64,000 bases of DNA, from NCBI RefSeq assembly GCF_030464885.1, contig NZ_JALPRJ010000005.1:1-64000 (forward strand), in the 5' to 3' direction. Positions 1-7,912 of this stretch are shown here, in pieces. Positions within the stretch are counted from its first letter, which is position 1, and the number at the start of each line of letters is the position of its first letter. This DNA comes from Caballeronia sp. SEWSISQ10-4 2. GTDB lineage: Bacteria; Pseudomonadota; Gammaproteobacteria; Burkholderiales; Burkholderiaceae. Under the pieces are notes generated by a model. That model was not told the DNA's origin, searched no databases, and worked only from the letters and a program-made list of their open reading frames with translations. A program made the translations under genes and the position numbers.

Positions 1-1
1 G

Positions 2-85
2 CGGGGTTACTCGCCCCTTCCGCTTCGGAGGGTTTTTATTCTGAAGAAAAACGGCAAGACGAGGCCCCTCGGCATACCCACGGTC
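2..85 (+). pseudogene. Group II intron reverse transcriptase fragment
   Basis: Frame 2 reads [12 protein letters not shown] followed by [15 protein letters not shown]. This matches the conserved block near the N-terminal part of the RT domain of group II intron proteins, usually of the form G-Y-P-P-V-R-R-V-I-P-K-G-K-R-P-L-G-I-P-T. The frame leaves the family after GIPTV and stops at 104-106. Bases from about 82 onward read as an IS6 transposase in another frame, so the RT is cut here. The upstream part lies outside the window. Only about 28 residues are visible, but the motif is distinctive. Confidence 0.7.
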
Positions 86-824
86 ATCGCTTTCCGCCGG
101 TGGTGATCAGTTGTGCCGTCCGCTGGTACTTTCGGTTTCAGTTGAGCCTGCGCGACATTGAAGAGTTGCTGTTCGAACGCGGCATCGTCGTGAGCTACGA
201 AACCGTGCGCCGTTGGTGCGAAAAATTTGGCTCTGGGTTCGCGCATCGCGTCAAGTGCCCTCGGCGCAAACCGGGCAGTACTTGGCATCTCGATGAGATG
301 TTCGTGAGGCTGCGCGGAGAACCTTATGTGATGTGGCGAGCCGTTGACGAACACTGCGCCGAACTCGATATCCTGCTGCAGAAGCGGCGGGACATGGCCG
401 CCGCCAAACGATTCTTCAAGCGCGTGCTTCGTTCGTGCCCGGTGCCGCGCAAGATCGTCACCGACCAGCTGCGCAGTTATCCAGTCGCGAAATCCAGGAT
501 CCCCGCGCTGGCCACCGTCAAACACGTGTTCGTCGAAGCTGCAGCTCGCGTTAATAATCGTGCCGAGCATAGTCATCAACCTACGCGTGAACGTGAGCGG
601 CGCTTACGCGGGTTTCGCAATCCAAAGCGCACCCAGGCGTTCCTCTCGAGCTTCGGACCAATCAGGCAGCACTTCGCGCTCAAGCGACATTTGTTGCGCG
701 CTTCGTTCTACCGCAAACAGCTCGCTCAGCGTTTTGACGCGTGGCATCGCTTCACCGAGCCCGCCCGGGGTCCGTCTGCCTCCTGAGAAACACGGGTCTC
801 CTGCAGTTTTACGCCGCCGATGGG
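82..824 (+). mobile_element. Truncated IS6-family insertion sequence
   Basis: This is a remnant of an IS6-family element. It carries most of the transposase but lacks the left end: family homology starts at GHRFPP (about base 82) directly after the RT fragment. No 14-bp terminal inverted repeat is recognisable on the left, and none is clear between the transposase stop and the end of the neighbouring LysR gene at 825. It is probably immobile. Confidence 0.6.
100..786 (+). CDS. IS6-family transposase, 5' truncated
   Basis: DDE transposase of the IS6/IS26 family, which moves by replicative transposition. The visible frame (GTG at 100) gives 228 residues against about 235-240 usually. It contains the helix-turn-helix segment [12 protein letters not shown], the first catalytic Asp in HLDEMFV, the second in VTDQLRSY, and the terminal Glu region in [15 protein letters not shown]. 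The normal start and about 12 residues are missing, because the upstream sequence belongs to a group II intron RT. The same frame stays open upstream of base 100, so a fusion product is possible. The last residues also differ from the usual C-terminus. Probably not a working transposase. Confidence 0.8.
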   Translation: MVISCAVRWYFRFQLSLRDIEELLFERGIVVSYETVRRWCEKFGSGFAHRVKCPRRKPGSTWHLDEMFVRLRGEPYVMWRAVDEHCAELDILLQKRRDMAAAKRFFKRVLRSCPVPRKIVTDQLRSYPVAKSRIPALATVKHVFVEAAARVNNRAEHSHQPTRERERRLRGFRNPKRTQAFLSSFGPIRQHFALKRHLLRASFYRKQLAQRFDAWHRFTEPARGPSAS

Positions 825-1739
825 TCAACGAGACAGCGCCTCGCGCAGCGCCGCCTCGGCCAGGAACTCCACGAAGTCCAAGACGAGACCGGAGCTTTCC
901 TGCTCCCGCCAAAAGATATGCACGTTCAAATTCGGGAGCCCCTCGATCGGGACATAGATGATGCCATCGTGCCTCTCTCTCAACGCGTAATCGGCGCCGA
1001 GCATCAACCCGCCACTATCCTTGACGATGCGCAGACCGATCTGCGCTTGCGTGGTCTCGTAAACGAAGTTTGGCACAACCTTGGCGCGTTGAAAGCTCGC
1101 CAGAACAGCATCGTAGAGCGGCTCGTTAACATTGCGGGAAAAGATTATCAAGTTTTCGTCTACGAGATCTGCCAGATGAATAACCTTGACCTGTGCCAGC
1201 CGGTGAATGCGCGGCGCGGCCAATAGCCATCGCCCCTCGAGGACAAACCGGGTCGAAACCTTCGCCGTCTGATCTTCATTCGCCAACAGCACGCCCATGC
1301 CAATGTCAATCTGGTGGGTGATCAGGGCCTTGACTTGCTGCGTTGATACCATCTCCTTGCGGCTGATCTTGACGTTGGGATAGAGCTTCTGCAGTTCCGT
1401 CAACGCCGGCACGATAAAGGGCAGATCGGTGTATTCGACCATAGCGATCGCGATCCGCTGTTCGTTTTGAAACGCGGTGCGGCGCGTGACCTCCACCATC
1501 GTTTCCATCTGGGCCAAGACCTCGATCGCCTGCGCCTGAAAGACCTCGCCTGCGGCCGTCAGTACGACGCCTCTTCGATCACGGATCAGAAGCTGCACAC
1601 CCAGAATGGCTTCCAACGCTGCGATCTGTTGGCTCAACGCTGGCTGCGTCACCGCGAGCTTTGCTGCCGCGCGTCCGAAATGCAATTCGTCGGCGACGCC
1701 GACAAAATAGCGCAGGTGCTTGAAGTCGATCGGGCTCAT
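825..1739 (-). CDS. LysR-family transcriptional regulator
   Basis: LysR-type regulator of 304 residues. The N-terminal winged helix-turn-helix is clear (LRYFVGVADELHFGRAAAKL, then VTQPALSQQIAALE), followed by a periplasmic-binding-like effector domain from about residue 90. It is transcribed divergently from the SDR gene at 1843, with a 103-bp gap, so it likely controls the SDR, tautomerase and hydrolase cluster and itself. A GAGAAACTT stretch precedes the ATG. Its 3' end abuts the IS6 remnant but the C-terminus seems complete. The effector cannot be predicted. Confidence 0.9.
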   Translation of the reverse strand: MSPIDFKHLRYFVGVADELHFGRAAAKLAVTQPALSQQIAALEAILGVQLLIRDRRGVVLTAAGEVFQAQAIEVLAQMETMVEVTRRTAFQNEQRIAIAMVEYTDLPFIVPALTELQKLYPNVKISRKEMVSTQQVKALITHQIDIGMGVLLANEDQTAKVSTRFVLEGRWLLAAPRIHRLAQVKVIHLADLVDENLIIFSRNVNEPLYDAVLASFQRAKVVPNFVYETTQAQIGLRIVKDSGGLMLGADYALRERHDGIIYVPIEGLPNLNVHIFWREQESSGLVLDFVEFLAEAALREALSR

Positions 1740-1750
1740 AAGTTTCTCTA

Positions 1751-1767
1751 ATCACAGAGCCGGTGAT
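1751..1767. promoter_or_regulatory. Short inverted repeat between LysR and SDR genes
   Basis: ATCAC and GTGAT arms separated by 7 nt lie just upstream of the LysR start, in the divergent intergenic region. LysR regulators usually bind such dyads. This is the only obvious one here, but the arms are short and chance is possible. Confidence 0.25.
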
Positions 1768-1842
1768 AGTCGATTGGACGGTGAGCGTGGGCAATCGTAT
1801 TCTGTTTGCACGAGATGAACAACACTGCTGAGGAGCTAAATC

Positions 1843-2661
1843 GTGTCCAATTGGTTGGTAACTGGAATTTCCCGGGGCTTCGGAAAGCAATTGTCGGAAG
1901 AACTTCTGAAGAATGGACACCGTGTCGCTGGCACGACACGCAACGGCCTCAGCGATCTTCGTCACGCAAATCTGACCGTATTCAAGCTCGACGTGACGAA
2001 CCCGGAAGATGTGCACGCAGCCGTCCTCGATATCATCGAGACCGTCGGGCCAATCGATGTAGTAGTCAACAATGCCGGCTTCGGCATGGTCGGCGCGGTC
2101 GAGGAGGTCTCACCGGATGAAGCGCGACATGTGTTCGCGACGAACGTGTTTGGAACGCTGAACGTCATTCAAGCGGTTCTACCCTCCCTCAGAGAAAAGC
2201 GTTCCGGCCTCGTCATCAACTTCTCATCGGTTGGCGGCATGGCGGGTTCGGCCGGGTTCGGGATCTACAACGCGACCAAATTTGCCGTCGAAGGCATGTC
2301 CGAAGCGCTTGCTCTGGAGGTGAACCCTTTCGGCATTCGCGTGATGATCGTCGAGCCCGGCTACTTCCGCACCGAATTCCTGTCGTCGCAATCCATGTCC
2401 AAAGCCGAGCGCGTGATCGAGGACTACGCGCCGACCGCCGGCGTGACACGCGCGAACGTCGGAAGCCGCGATGGTAGCCAGCCCGGCGATCCGGCGAAGG
2501 CTGTGCAGGTGATCATCGCGGCGGCGGAATCCGAGTTCCCGCCATTGCGGCTGCCGCTGGGCGCCGATGCCTTTGCCAGGATTGATGAAAAGATCGCGAA
2601 AGTGCAATCCGACATGGCGGCGTGGCGCGAGCGGGCCACCGCAACCGCGTTCGAACCCTGA
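1843..2661 (+). CDS. SDR-family NAD(P)-dependent oxidoreductase
   Basis: Classical short-chain dehydrogenase/reductase of 272 residues. It has the nucleotide-binding motif TGISRGFG near residue 7, NNAGFG in the middle, an active-site Ser in the SSVGG segment and the catalytic YNATK at about 142. Translation starts at GTG 1843, supported by GAGGAG five to ten bases upstream. It resembles SDRs annotated as oxidoreductase or retinol-dehydrogenase-like, but the substrate is unknown. First gene of a rightward cluster with tautomerase-like and hydrolase genes; the LysR at 825-1739 is divergent. Confidence 0.88.
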   Translation: MSNWLVTGISRGFGKQLSEELLKNGHRVAGTTRNGLSDLRHANLTVFKLDVTNPEDVHAAVLDIIETVGPIDVVVNNAGFGMVGAVEEVSPDEARHVFATNVFGTLNVIQAVLPSLREKRSGLVINFSSVGGMAGSAGFGIYNATKFAVEGMSEALALEVNPFGIRVMIVEPGYFRTEFLSSQSMSKAERVIEDYAPTAGVTRANVGSRDGSQPGDPAKAVQVIIAAAESEFPPLRLPLGADAFARIDEKIAKVQSDMAAWRERATATAFEP

Positions 2662-2770
2662 GGCTTTCCTGCCTTCTACCGCTTGAGAGCCGACATGCGT
2701 AGTCATCGTTGCAGGCGCAATCCCGCTCCTGCAACGCCCCGCTGCGCTCCAAATTCCCAAAAAGAAAAAC

Positions 2771-3106
2771 ATGCCCTTCGTAAATGTGAAACTGGTCGAT
2801 GGCGTCTTCACCAGCACCCAGAAACATGCACTGGCAAAGGCCCTAACGGACGTCATGGTCAAGTTCGAGGGCTCCGAGGCGTTTCGCCAGGTGACCTGGG
2901 TCTTGATCGAGGAACTTCACACCGACGGCTGGCACATCGGCGGAGAGCCGTTCGTCGGACCGCCGTCCCTGATGGGCACGCTGGGTCGGTCCAAGGACGT
3001 CTTCGAAATGATTGATGGGACGCCGATGTCCAGAGACGAGTTCGCCACCGTCCTGCCGCCCGTTGATGCCTCCGAGCAGGCGTCCAAGCTCCACGCCCAG
3101 AAGTAG
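2771..3106 (+). CDS. Tautomerase-family protein (4-oxalocrotonate tautomerase-like)
   Basis: A 111-residue protein that begins MPFVNVKLVDG. After Met removal this exposes Pro1, the catalytic base of the tautomerase superfamily. The segment KALTDVMVKFEGSEA and the following WVLIEEL are typical of the 4-oxalocrotonate tautomerase fold. It is longer than the about 62-residue classical enzymes because of a C-terminal extension. It lies 109 bp after the SDR and 57 bp before a small barrel protein, suggesting co-transcription. Substrate unknown; it may act on enolised intermediates produced nearby. Confidence 0.85.
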   Translation: MPFVNVKLVDGVFTSTQKHALAKALTDVMVKFEGSEAFRQVTWVLIEELHTDGWHIGGEPFVGPPSLMGTLGRSKDVFEMIDGTPMSRDEFATVLPPVDASEQASKLHAQK

Positions 3107-3163
3107 AGTCGGTCACGTTCGAATCTAGACTTGCCTTCGAGGCAACACACCAGGAGCAATCAA

Positions 3164-3454
3164 ATGCAATACATCGTGATAACCCGCCGGCGCAGCGAAA
3201 AATTCCCGGACTCCGACTACACCCCCGAGAGACTCGCAGCCGAAACCGCCGCCGTTCGCAAGCTCTATGGCGACGGCATCGTGCGCCACATTTGGCACCG
3301 TGGCGACGTGGGGGGTGCATGCCTCCTGCTCGAAGTCGAATCCGAAGACGGCGTGAAATCTGCCCTGGACAGGCTGCCATTGTTTGTTTTGGGCATGCAA
3401 GAAGCGGTCTCCATTGTGCCACTGGCGCCCTACCGCGGCTTCGCGACCGAATAG
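3164..3454 (+). CDS. Small dimeric alpha/beta-barrel protein (muconolactone isomerase/YCII-like)
   Basis: A 96-residue protein starting MQYIVITRR, with AGGAG eight bases upstream at 3152-3156. An upstream start at 3131 is open but lacks this signal. The pattern of an initial beta strand, a helix (TPERLAAETAAVRKLY) and HIWHRGDVGGACLLLEVE followed by a second helix resembles muconolactone delta-isomerase-like and YCII-like ferredoxin-fold proteins. No catalytic residue can be assigned. It sits between the tautomerase and an exported hydrolase, on the same strand. Confidence 0.7.
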   Translation: MQYIVITRRRSEKFPDSDYTPERLAAETAAVRKLYGDGIVRHIWHRGDVGGACLLLEVESEDGVKSALDRLPLFVLGMQEAVSIVPLAPYRGFATE

Positions 3455-3529
3455 CGCCTCTTCGGGCACCTGAACGCGATGATCCCGCTCGCTGCCGAAG
3501 ACATCGAACATCGAAGGAACGACAGGCTC

Positions 3530-4309
3530 ATGCCCCAGATCGACAGACGCACCTTTACCATCGCAATCGCCGCAATAGCGGCGGCAAATCTCCTCCCGGC
3601 CGCGGCCCGATCGGCGACCGTGCCCATCGCCAAAAACGTGGTCATGGTACATGGGCTGTTCGCCGACGGGTCATGCTGGTCAGAGGTAATCGCACGATTG
3701 CAGGCCGCGGGCCTCAACGCTACAGCCGTGCAGAACCCTTTGACGACGCTGCCGGAAGCGGTCGCCTCGGCACAGCGGGTGCTCGCCCGGCAGGACGGCC
3801 CCACGGTCCTGGTTGGCCATTCCTTCTCAGGGATGATCGTCACCGAGGCCGGCATGCATCCGAACGTCTCTGCTCTTGTCTATGTGGCGGCGCGAGCACC
3901 CGATGCGGGCGAAGATTATACGGCGTTGGCCAAGACGTTCCCGACGCCGCCCGCCTCGGCGGGAATCGTCTTCGATGGCGACGAAGGACGCCTAAGTGAA
4001 GTTGCGTTCTTACGTGATTTCGCGGGCGACCTGCCGGAAGCGAAGGCAAAGGTGCTCTATGCGGTACAGGAGCCGTTCCACAGGGAGCTGCTCACGGGCA
4101 AGACCACGCAGGCGGCCTGGCGGTCGAAGCCGAGCTTTTATGCCGTCTCGACGGAAGATCGAACGATCAACCCCGATCTCGAACGCTTCATGGCTAAGCG
4201 CATGGGCGCCAAAACAATCGAAGTGAAGGCCAGCCATCTCTCGCTGATCTCCCATCCGCAGGAAATTGCGGAGCTCATCATCGCCGCTGCGGGACAACCC
4301 GTGAAGTAG
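3530..4309 (+). CDS. Exported alpha/beta hydrolase
   Basis: An alpha/beta hydrolase of 259 residues. The start at 3530 was chosen because it yields an export signal: DRRTFTIAIAAIAAANLLPAAARSA has a twin-Arg near the N-terminus, a hydrophobic core and a cleavage site around residue 29. The mature part has the HG oxyanion motif (MVHGLFADGSCW), the nucleophile elbow GHSFSG and a C-terminal catalytic His region KASHLSLISHP. It resembles salicylate-esterase/EstC-like hydrolases. Last gene of the 1843-4309 cluster. A longer frame opens at 3479 but would bury the signal peptide. Confidence 0.82.
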   Translation: MPQIDRRTFTIAIAAIAAANLLPAAARSATVPIAKNVVMVHGLFADGSCWSEVIARLQAAGLNATAVQNPLTTLPEAVASAQRVLARQDGPTVLVGHSFSGMIVTEAGMHPNVSALVYVAARAPDAGEDYTALAKTFPTPPASAGIVFDGDEGRLSEVAFLRDFAGDLPEAKAKVLYAVQEPFHRELLTGKTTQAAWRSKPSFYAVSTEDRTINPDLERFMAKRMGAKTIEVKASHLSLISHPQEIAELIIAAAGQPVK

Positions 4310-4489
4310 CAACGTATAGGCGGGCGCGGTCCACTTAAGAGGAAGCCCGCCACATTCCCCATGTCTCGACGGTCCTTCATCAACGGCAACGCGGCCCCAG
4401 GCTGTCGGTGAGGCTGTCGGCCTGGGTTTCGACAATCACAAAGAATAATGCTCATGTCCACCGGAGAATGTGCGTCTCGGGCGAGATGA

Positions 4490-4803
4490 GATTTTTGGGC
4501 CTGTCGTACCGATCTCGCGCACCAAGGATGAATCGGATGCGTTGCGTATGGCGAACGATACCGAATACGGTCTGTCGAGCGCCGTCTTGACACGCAACAT
4601 CGATCGCGGCGTGCGGTTCGCACATCAGGTCGAGGCCGGTGACCCACGTCAACGACCTTCCAGCGGTGGATCTCGCAAACATGCCGTTTGGCGGCGAGAA
4701 GAACTCCGGTCTCGGCCGGTTTGGCGCCAATGGAATGTTCAAGGACTTCACGACCGAGCACTGGATCTCGGTGCAACACGGCACGCGTCAGTTTCCTTTC
4801 TGA
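4490..4803 (+). pseudogene. Aldehyde dehydrogenase 3' relic with frameshift
   Basis: Bases from about 4490 read DEIFGPVVPISRTKDES and continue through NDTEYGLSSAVLTRN, the C-terminal third of a NAD(P)-dependent aldehyde dehydrogenase. At about 4640 the frame changes, and the next frame gives THVNDLPAV, NMPFGGEKNSGLGRFG and FTTEHWISVQ to a stop at 4803. The join fits loss of two bases at the usual G-M-T-H-V-N. The catalytic Cys and coenzyme-binding regions are absent. The gene is dead; no 5' part is seen nearby. Confidence 0.8.
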
Positions 4804-4991
4804 CCACGGCCATTTTCGAAAAACGTTACCGCTAGTCAACAGGTCCTAGCCTTGCCAGTTCAGAAGCGGATCGCCGGCGAGGCGCCGAAACGATGGCGAA
4901 ACTTGAGATGCAAGTTGGGTGACTCGGGGCCGCTTAAAGAGAGCCCGCGAGGTCCGCCAGTAAATGATAGTTGGGGAACGCGTTCGATGCC

Positions 4992-5007
4992 TGTACCGCT
5001 AGGTACA
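4992..5007. promoter_or_regulatory. Palindrome upstream of the BON gene
   Basis: TGTACC and GGTACA arms flank a 4-nt centre (GCTA), 39 bp before the BON-protein start. The position suits an operator or a conserved promoter element. No matching regulator can be named from the sequence. Confidence 0.3.
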
Positions 5008-5045
5008 AGTAAGGAACATTATTTATTAACATAGGACAGTAAAAA

Positions 5046-5378
5046 ATGAAGCTCATTAAATCGATCATCATCGCCGCGGCACTCGCTACAACGCTCGGAA
5101 CCACTTACGCACAGGACGTGTCGAAGGCGAGCACGTCGAGCTCGAAAAAGGCTGCTCGCGCCCAGAATCGTCAGCTCGAGAACTCCGTCAGAAAGGCGCT
5201 CGATAAGGAAAAACTGGATGCGTCGGACATCAGGCTTAAAGTGAAAAACGGAGATGTCGCGCTTGAAGGAACAGTTCAGCGAGCCGAGGAAATTCAAGTC
5301 GCGGGTAACGTCGCGAAGAGTGTAAAGGGCGTTGAGAATGTTCAAAACGATTTGACGCTTCGAACTGAAGGGCATTAA
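5046..5378 (+). CDS. Periplasmic BON-domain protein
   Basis: A 110-residue exported protein. It has a Sec signal (MKLIKSIIIAAALATTLG, cleavage after TYA-Q near residue 22) followed by one BON domain: LENSVRKALDKEKLDASDI, then the strand-turn segment LKVKNGDVALEGTVQ and a second helix ending GVENVQNDLTL. BON domains bind phospholipid membranes and occur in osmotic-shock proteins such as OsmY. AGGAC precedes the ATG. It is a single gene with a palindrome upstream, probably stress-responsive by analogy only. Confidence 0.88.
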   Translation: MKLIKSIIIAAALATTLGTTYAQDVSKASTSSSKKAARAQNRQLENSVRKALDKEKLDASDIRLKVKNGDVALEGTVQRAEEIQVAGNVAKSVKGVENVQNDLTLRTEGH

Positions 5379-5469
5379 TTTCCGACGTACGAATGCAAGG
5401 GCGACGCGTTAGTGGGAATGCCCTGGGCGTTTGGGTATGCGGCTTAACAAATTTGATAGCATTGTCAAG

Positions 5470-5584
5470 GGCTCTGATAATCATATAGCCGGCCTCCTGT
5501 GCGTCAAGTCGCTGTCCGCACTCCGACTCTACGCCAGCCGTTCTACTGGGACGGAGGCAGGCCGGCTATATGATTATCAGAGCC
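5470..5584. mobile_element. 115-bp element with perfect 26-bp inverted ends (MITE-like)
   Basis: Bases 5470-5495 and 5559-5584 are perfect inverted repeats of 26 bp (GGCTCTGATAATCATATAGC at the outer end, then CGGCCT). They enclose about 63 bp with no gene. The size and long perfect ends suit a non-autonomous transposable element or a large cruciform. No clear target duplication is seen beyond AG on both sides. It lies between the BON gene and the stop of the SRPBCC gene. A paired terminator is an alternative, but the stem is unusually long and lacks a T tract. Confidence 0.6.
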
Positions 5585-5613
5585 AGAGCGCTCAATCCAT
5601 TGCCGCGCTGGCT

Positions 5614-6102
5614 TCATCCATGCTCGATGCCAAGCAGCCGCGCGTCCAGCCGCCGCGCTAGCGCCGCGCCGCCTTCGCGCATCACTGCATCGTGGTTCCA
5701 TTGGAAAACCGGTCGCAACAACGGCGCCAATGCATTCATCCATGCGCGGTTCGTGTGTACGCACCAGTCATAGCGGACCACCGTAACGTTGCGTCCGTCG
5801 GTCGAAAAGCTCCACCGGCCGGCGCCTTCGACGTCGCCACTGGCTTCCCCCTCCAGCGCGACCAGCGGGTCGACGCGCGTCACCCGCATATCGAACACGA
5901 GGCGATAGGGCAACCAGCCTTTCCACGTGTAGCGTTGTACGATGCCCACGCCCTGATCGGAGCCCGCCTCCAGCTGGTCTACGCGCTCGACGTTATTCCA
6001 CCACTCGGGCCAGCGCGCCGAATCCTGAATTGCCGCCCAAACTTCCTGCACTGGCGCATCGATGCGCCAAATGGTGGAAAAGCGGTATTCGACCGTCCGC
6101 AA
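5614..6102 (-). CDS. SRPBCC-family (polyketide cyclase/START-like) protein
   Basis: A 162-residue single-domain protein of the SRPBCC/Bet v1-like superfamily. The N-terminal strand and helix IDAPVQEVWAAIQDSARWPEWW is the family hallmark, and the long C-terminal helix begins near ALAPLLRPVFQWNHDAVM. These folds bind hydrophobic ligands in a deep cavity. The start is a TTG at 6102 preceded by GGAGG at good spacing. It stands alone on this strand, and its ligand is unknown. Confidence 0.8.
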   Translation of the reverse strand: MRTVEYRFSTIWRIDAPVQEVWAAIQDSARWPEWWNNVERVDQLEAGSDQGVGIVQRYTWKGWLPYRLVFDMRVTRVDPLVALEGEASGDVEGAGRWSFSTDGRNVTVVRYDWCVHTNRAWMNALAPLLRPVFQWNHDAVMREGGAALARRLDARLLGIEHG

Positions 6103-6817
6103 GCTGCCTCCATTCTTAGTATTCTTCTGGCGATTTTGTCAGATGCTCACTGCACTTGCCATCACCGGCGAAACAGCACCGCGCTACCATCCTCGATATC
6201 TCGTCGAGCCATCTGCAGCAAAAGTAGGACAGCTAGAGGCGGCCGGCCAGTGCGCGAGAGCCGACGACCGAGAGCTTCACCTCAGCCAAATCCGGTCGAC
6301 TGCTCCCTGACGCGACCGCCTCATGTAGACCCGTTCCGGACCTTCGACCCATCACGACGAATGACTGCTCGCCGAGCGTTTTGAGACGTCCGTTTTCAAC
6401 GGCAATAGCGTAACTCGCCCCAGAAGGTATGTCGCCGCAGTTCCGCGAGCACAGTACCGCAAGGCGTTCGGGTTGTTCAAATTTCGCTGTAACCGAACTC
6501 CATAGACGTTGTTGGGAAGCACGAATGGAGCGAGACGCCGAGTTTTTTAATCGGCCAGGTTTGCCCGAACAAACTATCCAATGGGTAACCGTTCTCGGCA
6601 GGCATCCAGCGACCGTGGTAAGGGTGTTACGTCTGGCCCGGCGGCGGCTGGTAGTTTGTATCGTCAATTTTTTACAAGCGCGCTCAGATGCGAAGGATCA
6701 CAGTATTGGTAGCGTTGCGCTGAAAAGCTCGACTGGGACTCGTCGGCCGGGACTCGTCGGCTGAGGCACGTCGGTTTGCGAGCGCTCTTCACTAAACCAG
6801 TTTGGAGGTTGAAAGAT
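6103..6817. other. 715-bp stretch without a convincing gene
   Basis: Two overlapping open frames exist here (6233-6667 minus, 6429-6764 plus). Neither has a recognisable domain, an upstream ribosome site or natural composition, so I do not call them. Bases 6664-6680 are identical to a 17-base segment at 10102-10118. The GGAGG at about 6803 belongs to the next gene. Confidence 0.5.
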
Positions 6818-7801
6818 ATGAAGGCCGCGCACTATTCCTCAAAAGGCCCCGCTCGAGACGTTCTCGTCGTTGGCGAGCAGCGTGATCCGGCCCCTCAAGT
6901 GGGCGAAGTCCTGGTGCGCATCGCACACTCGGGCGTGAATCCTTCAGACGTCAAATCGCGGTCGGGCGTCACAAGCTCCGCAATGGAGTTTCCGTGCGTT
7001 ATTCCTCACAGCGATGGCGCTGGCGTCGTCGAGGCAGTTGGGGAAGGCGTTTCGAAACAGTGGAGCGGACAGCGAGTCTGGACGATCAACGGCCAGTGGC
7101 AGCGACCGTTCGGTACAGCGGCCGAACTGATCGCCTTGCCCGAAAGCCAGGTCGCGCGTCTCCCTGACAGTATGTCGACCGAGACGGGCGCCTCACTTGG
7201 GATTCCGCTTTTGACGGCCTGGTACGCGGTGCATGCTTGCGGAGGACTTCTCGGCAAGACGGTTCTTGTCTACGGTGCCACCGGCGCGGTAGGTGGCTAC
7301 GCGACGCAACTGGCCGCGCTCTCGGGCGCAAGAGTCATTGGCGTGGCGGGCAGTCGGGAGAAGTGCCAACTCGCTTCCCGCCTTGGTGCCGAGTGGGTCA
7401 TCAATCGCAACGAGCAGGATGTGGCTGCTTCGGTACGTGAGATCACAGACGGCCAAGGTGTAGACGCCATCATTGAAGTCGACGCAGCAGCAAATGCCGG
7501 CAAATATGGAGAACTGTTGAAGTTCGGCGGCGACGTGATCATCTATGGTTCGGGGGCCGGATCGATCGAGGTCCCCTTTAGGCCGATGATCGTTAGTTTC
7601 GCGAATCTGCGATTCTTTATCGTCTACAACTTGCCCATCCCGGTGAGGAAGGCTGCCATCGATGTGCTCACCCCTCTGTTGGAACGAGGGGCGCTGCAAC
7701 ATCCTCAGGTCGAAATTTTTCCTCTGTCGGAAATCGCGAAGGCCCACGAACGCGTCGAGTCTGGTGCGAACGCAAAGATCATCGTCGATACGCGCGGATA
7801 G
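6818..7801 (+). CDS. NADPH:quinone oxidoreductase (zinc-independent MDR family)
   Basis: A 327-residue medium-chain dehydrogenase/reductase. It starts MKAAHYSSKGPARDVLVVGE, with GGAGG ten bases upstream. The catalytic fold shows HSGVNPSDVKSRSG and PHSDGAGVVEAVGEGV, and the Rossmann motif is VYGATGAVGGYATQLA. The structural zinc cysteines and catalytic zinc ligands of alcohol dehydrogenases are missing, as in quinone reductases (QOR, zeta-crystallin type). It would reduce quinones or activated enones with NADPH in the cytoplasm. The next gene is an EamA exporter, 111 bp away. Confidence 0.88.
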   Translation: MKAAHYSSKGPARDVLVVGEQRDPAPQVGEVLVRIAHSGVNPSDVKSRSGVTSSAMEFPCVIPHSDGAGVVEAVGEGVSKQWSGQRVWTINGQWQRPFGTAAELIALPESQVARLPDSMSTETGASLGIPLLTAWYAVHACGGLLGKTVLVYGATGAVGGYATQLAALSGARVIGVAGSREKCQLASRLGAEWVINRNEQDVAASVREITDGQGVDAIIEVDAAANAGKYGELLKFGGDVIIYGSGAGSIEVPFRPMIVSFANLRFFIVYNLPIPVRKAAIDVLTPLLERGALQHPQVEIFPLSEIAKAHERVESGANAKIIVDTRG

Positions 7802-7912
7802 GGGTTCGCAATCCTCAAACTTCAGCGCACTCCTTTCACCGCCCAAAAAGAATCCCGGGACCATGCCACGCGATTTCGTTCAGATTGACGCCCTCACCGG
7901 TCAGCCACGAAA

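Noticed and set aside
5431..5661. A 76-residue frame across the inverted-repeat element
   Set aside because: It is formed largely by the inverted repeats themselves and has no independent support.
6233..6764. Overlapping frames on both strands before the quinone oxidoreductase
   Set aside because: Neither shows a domain, ribosome site or protein-like composition.
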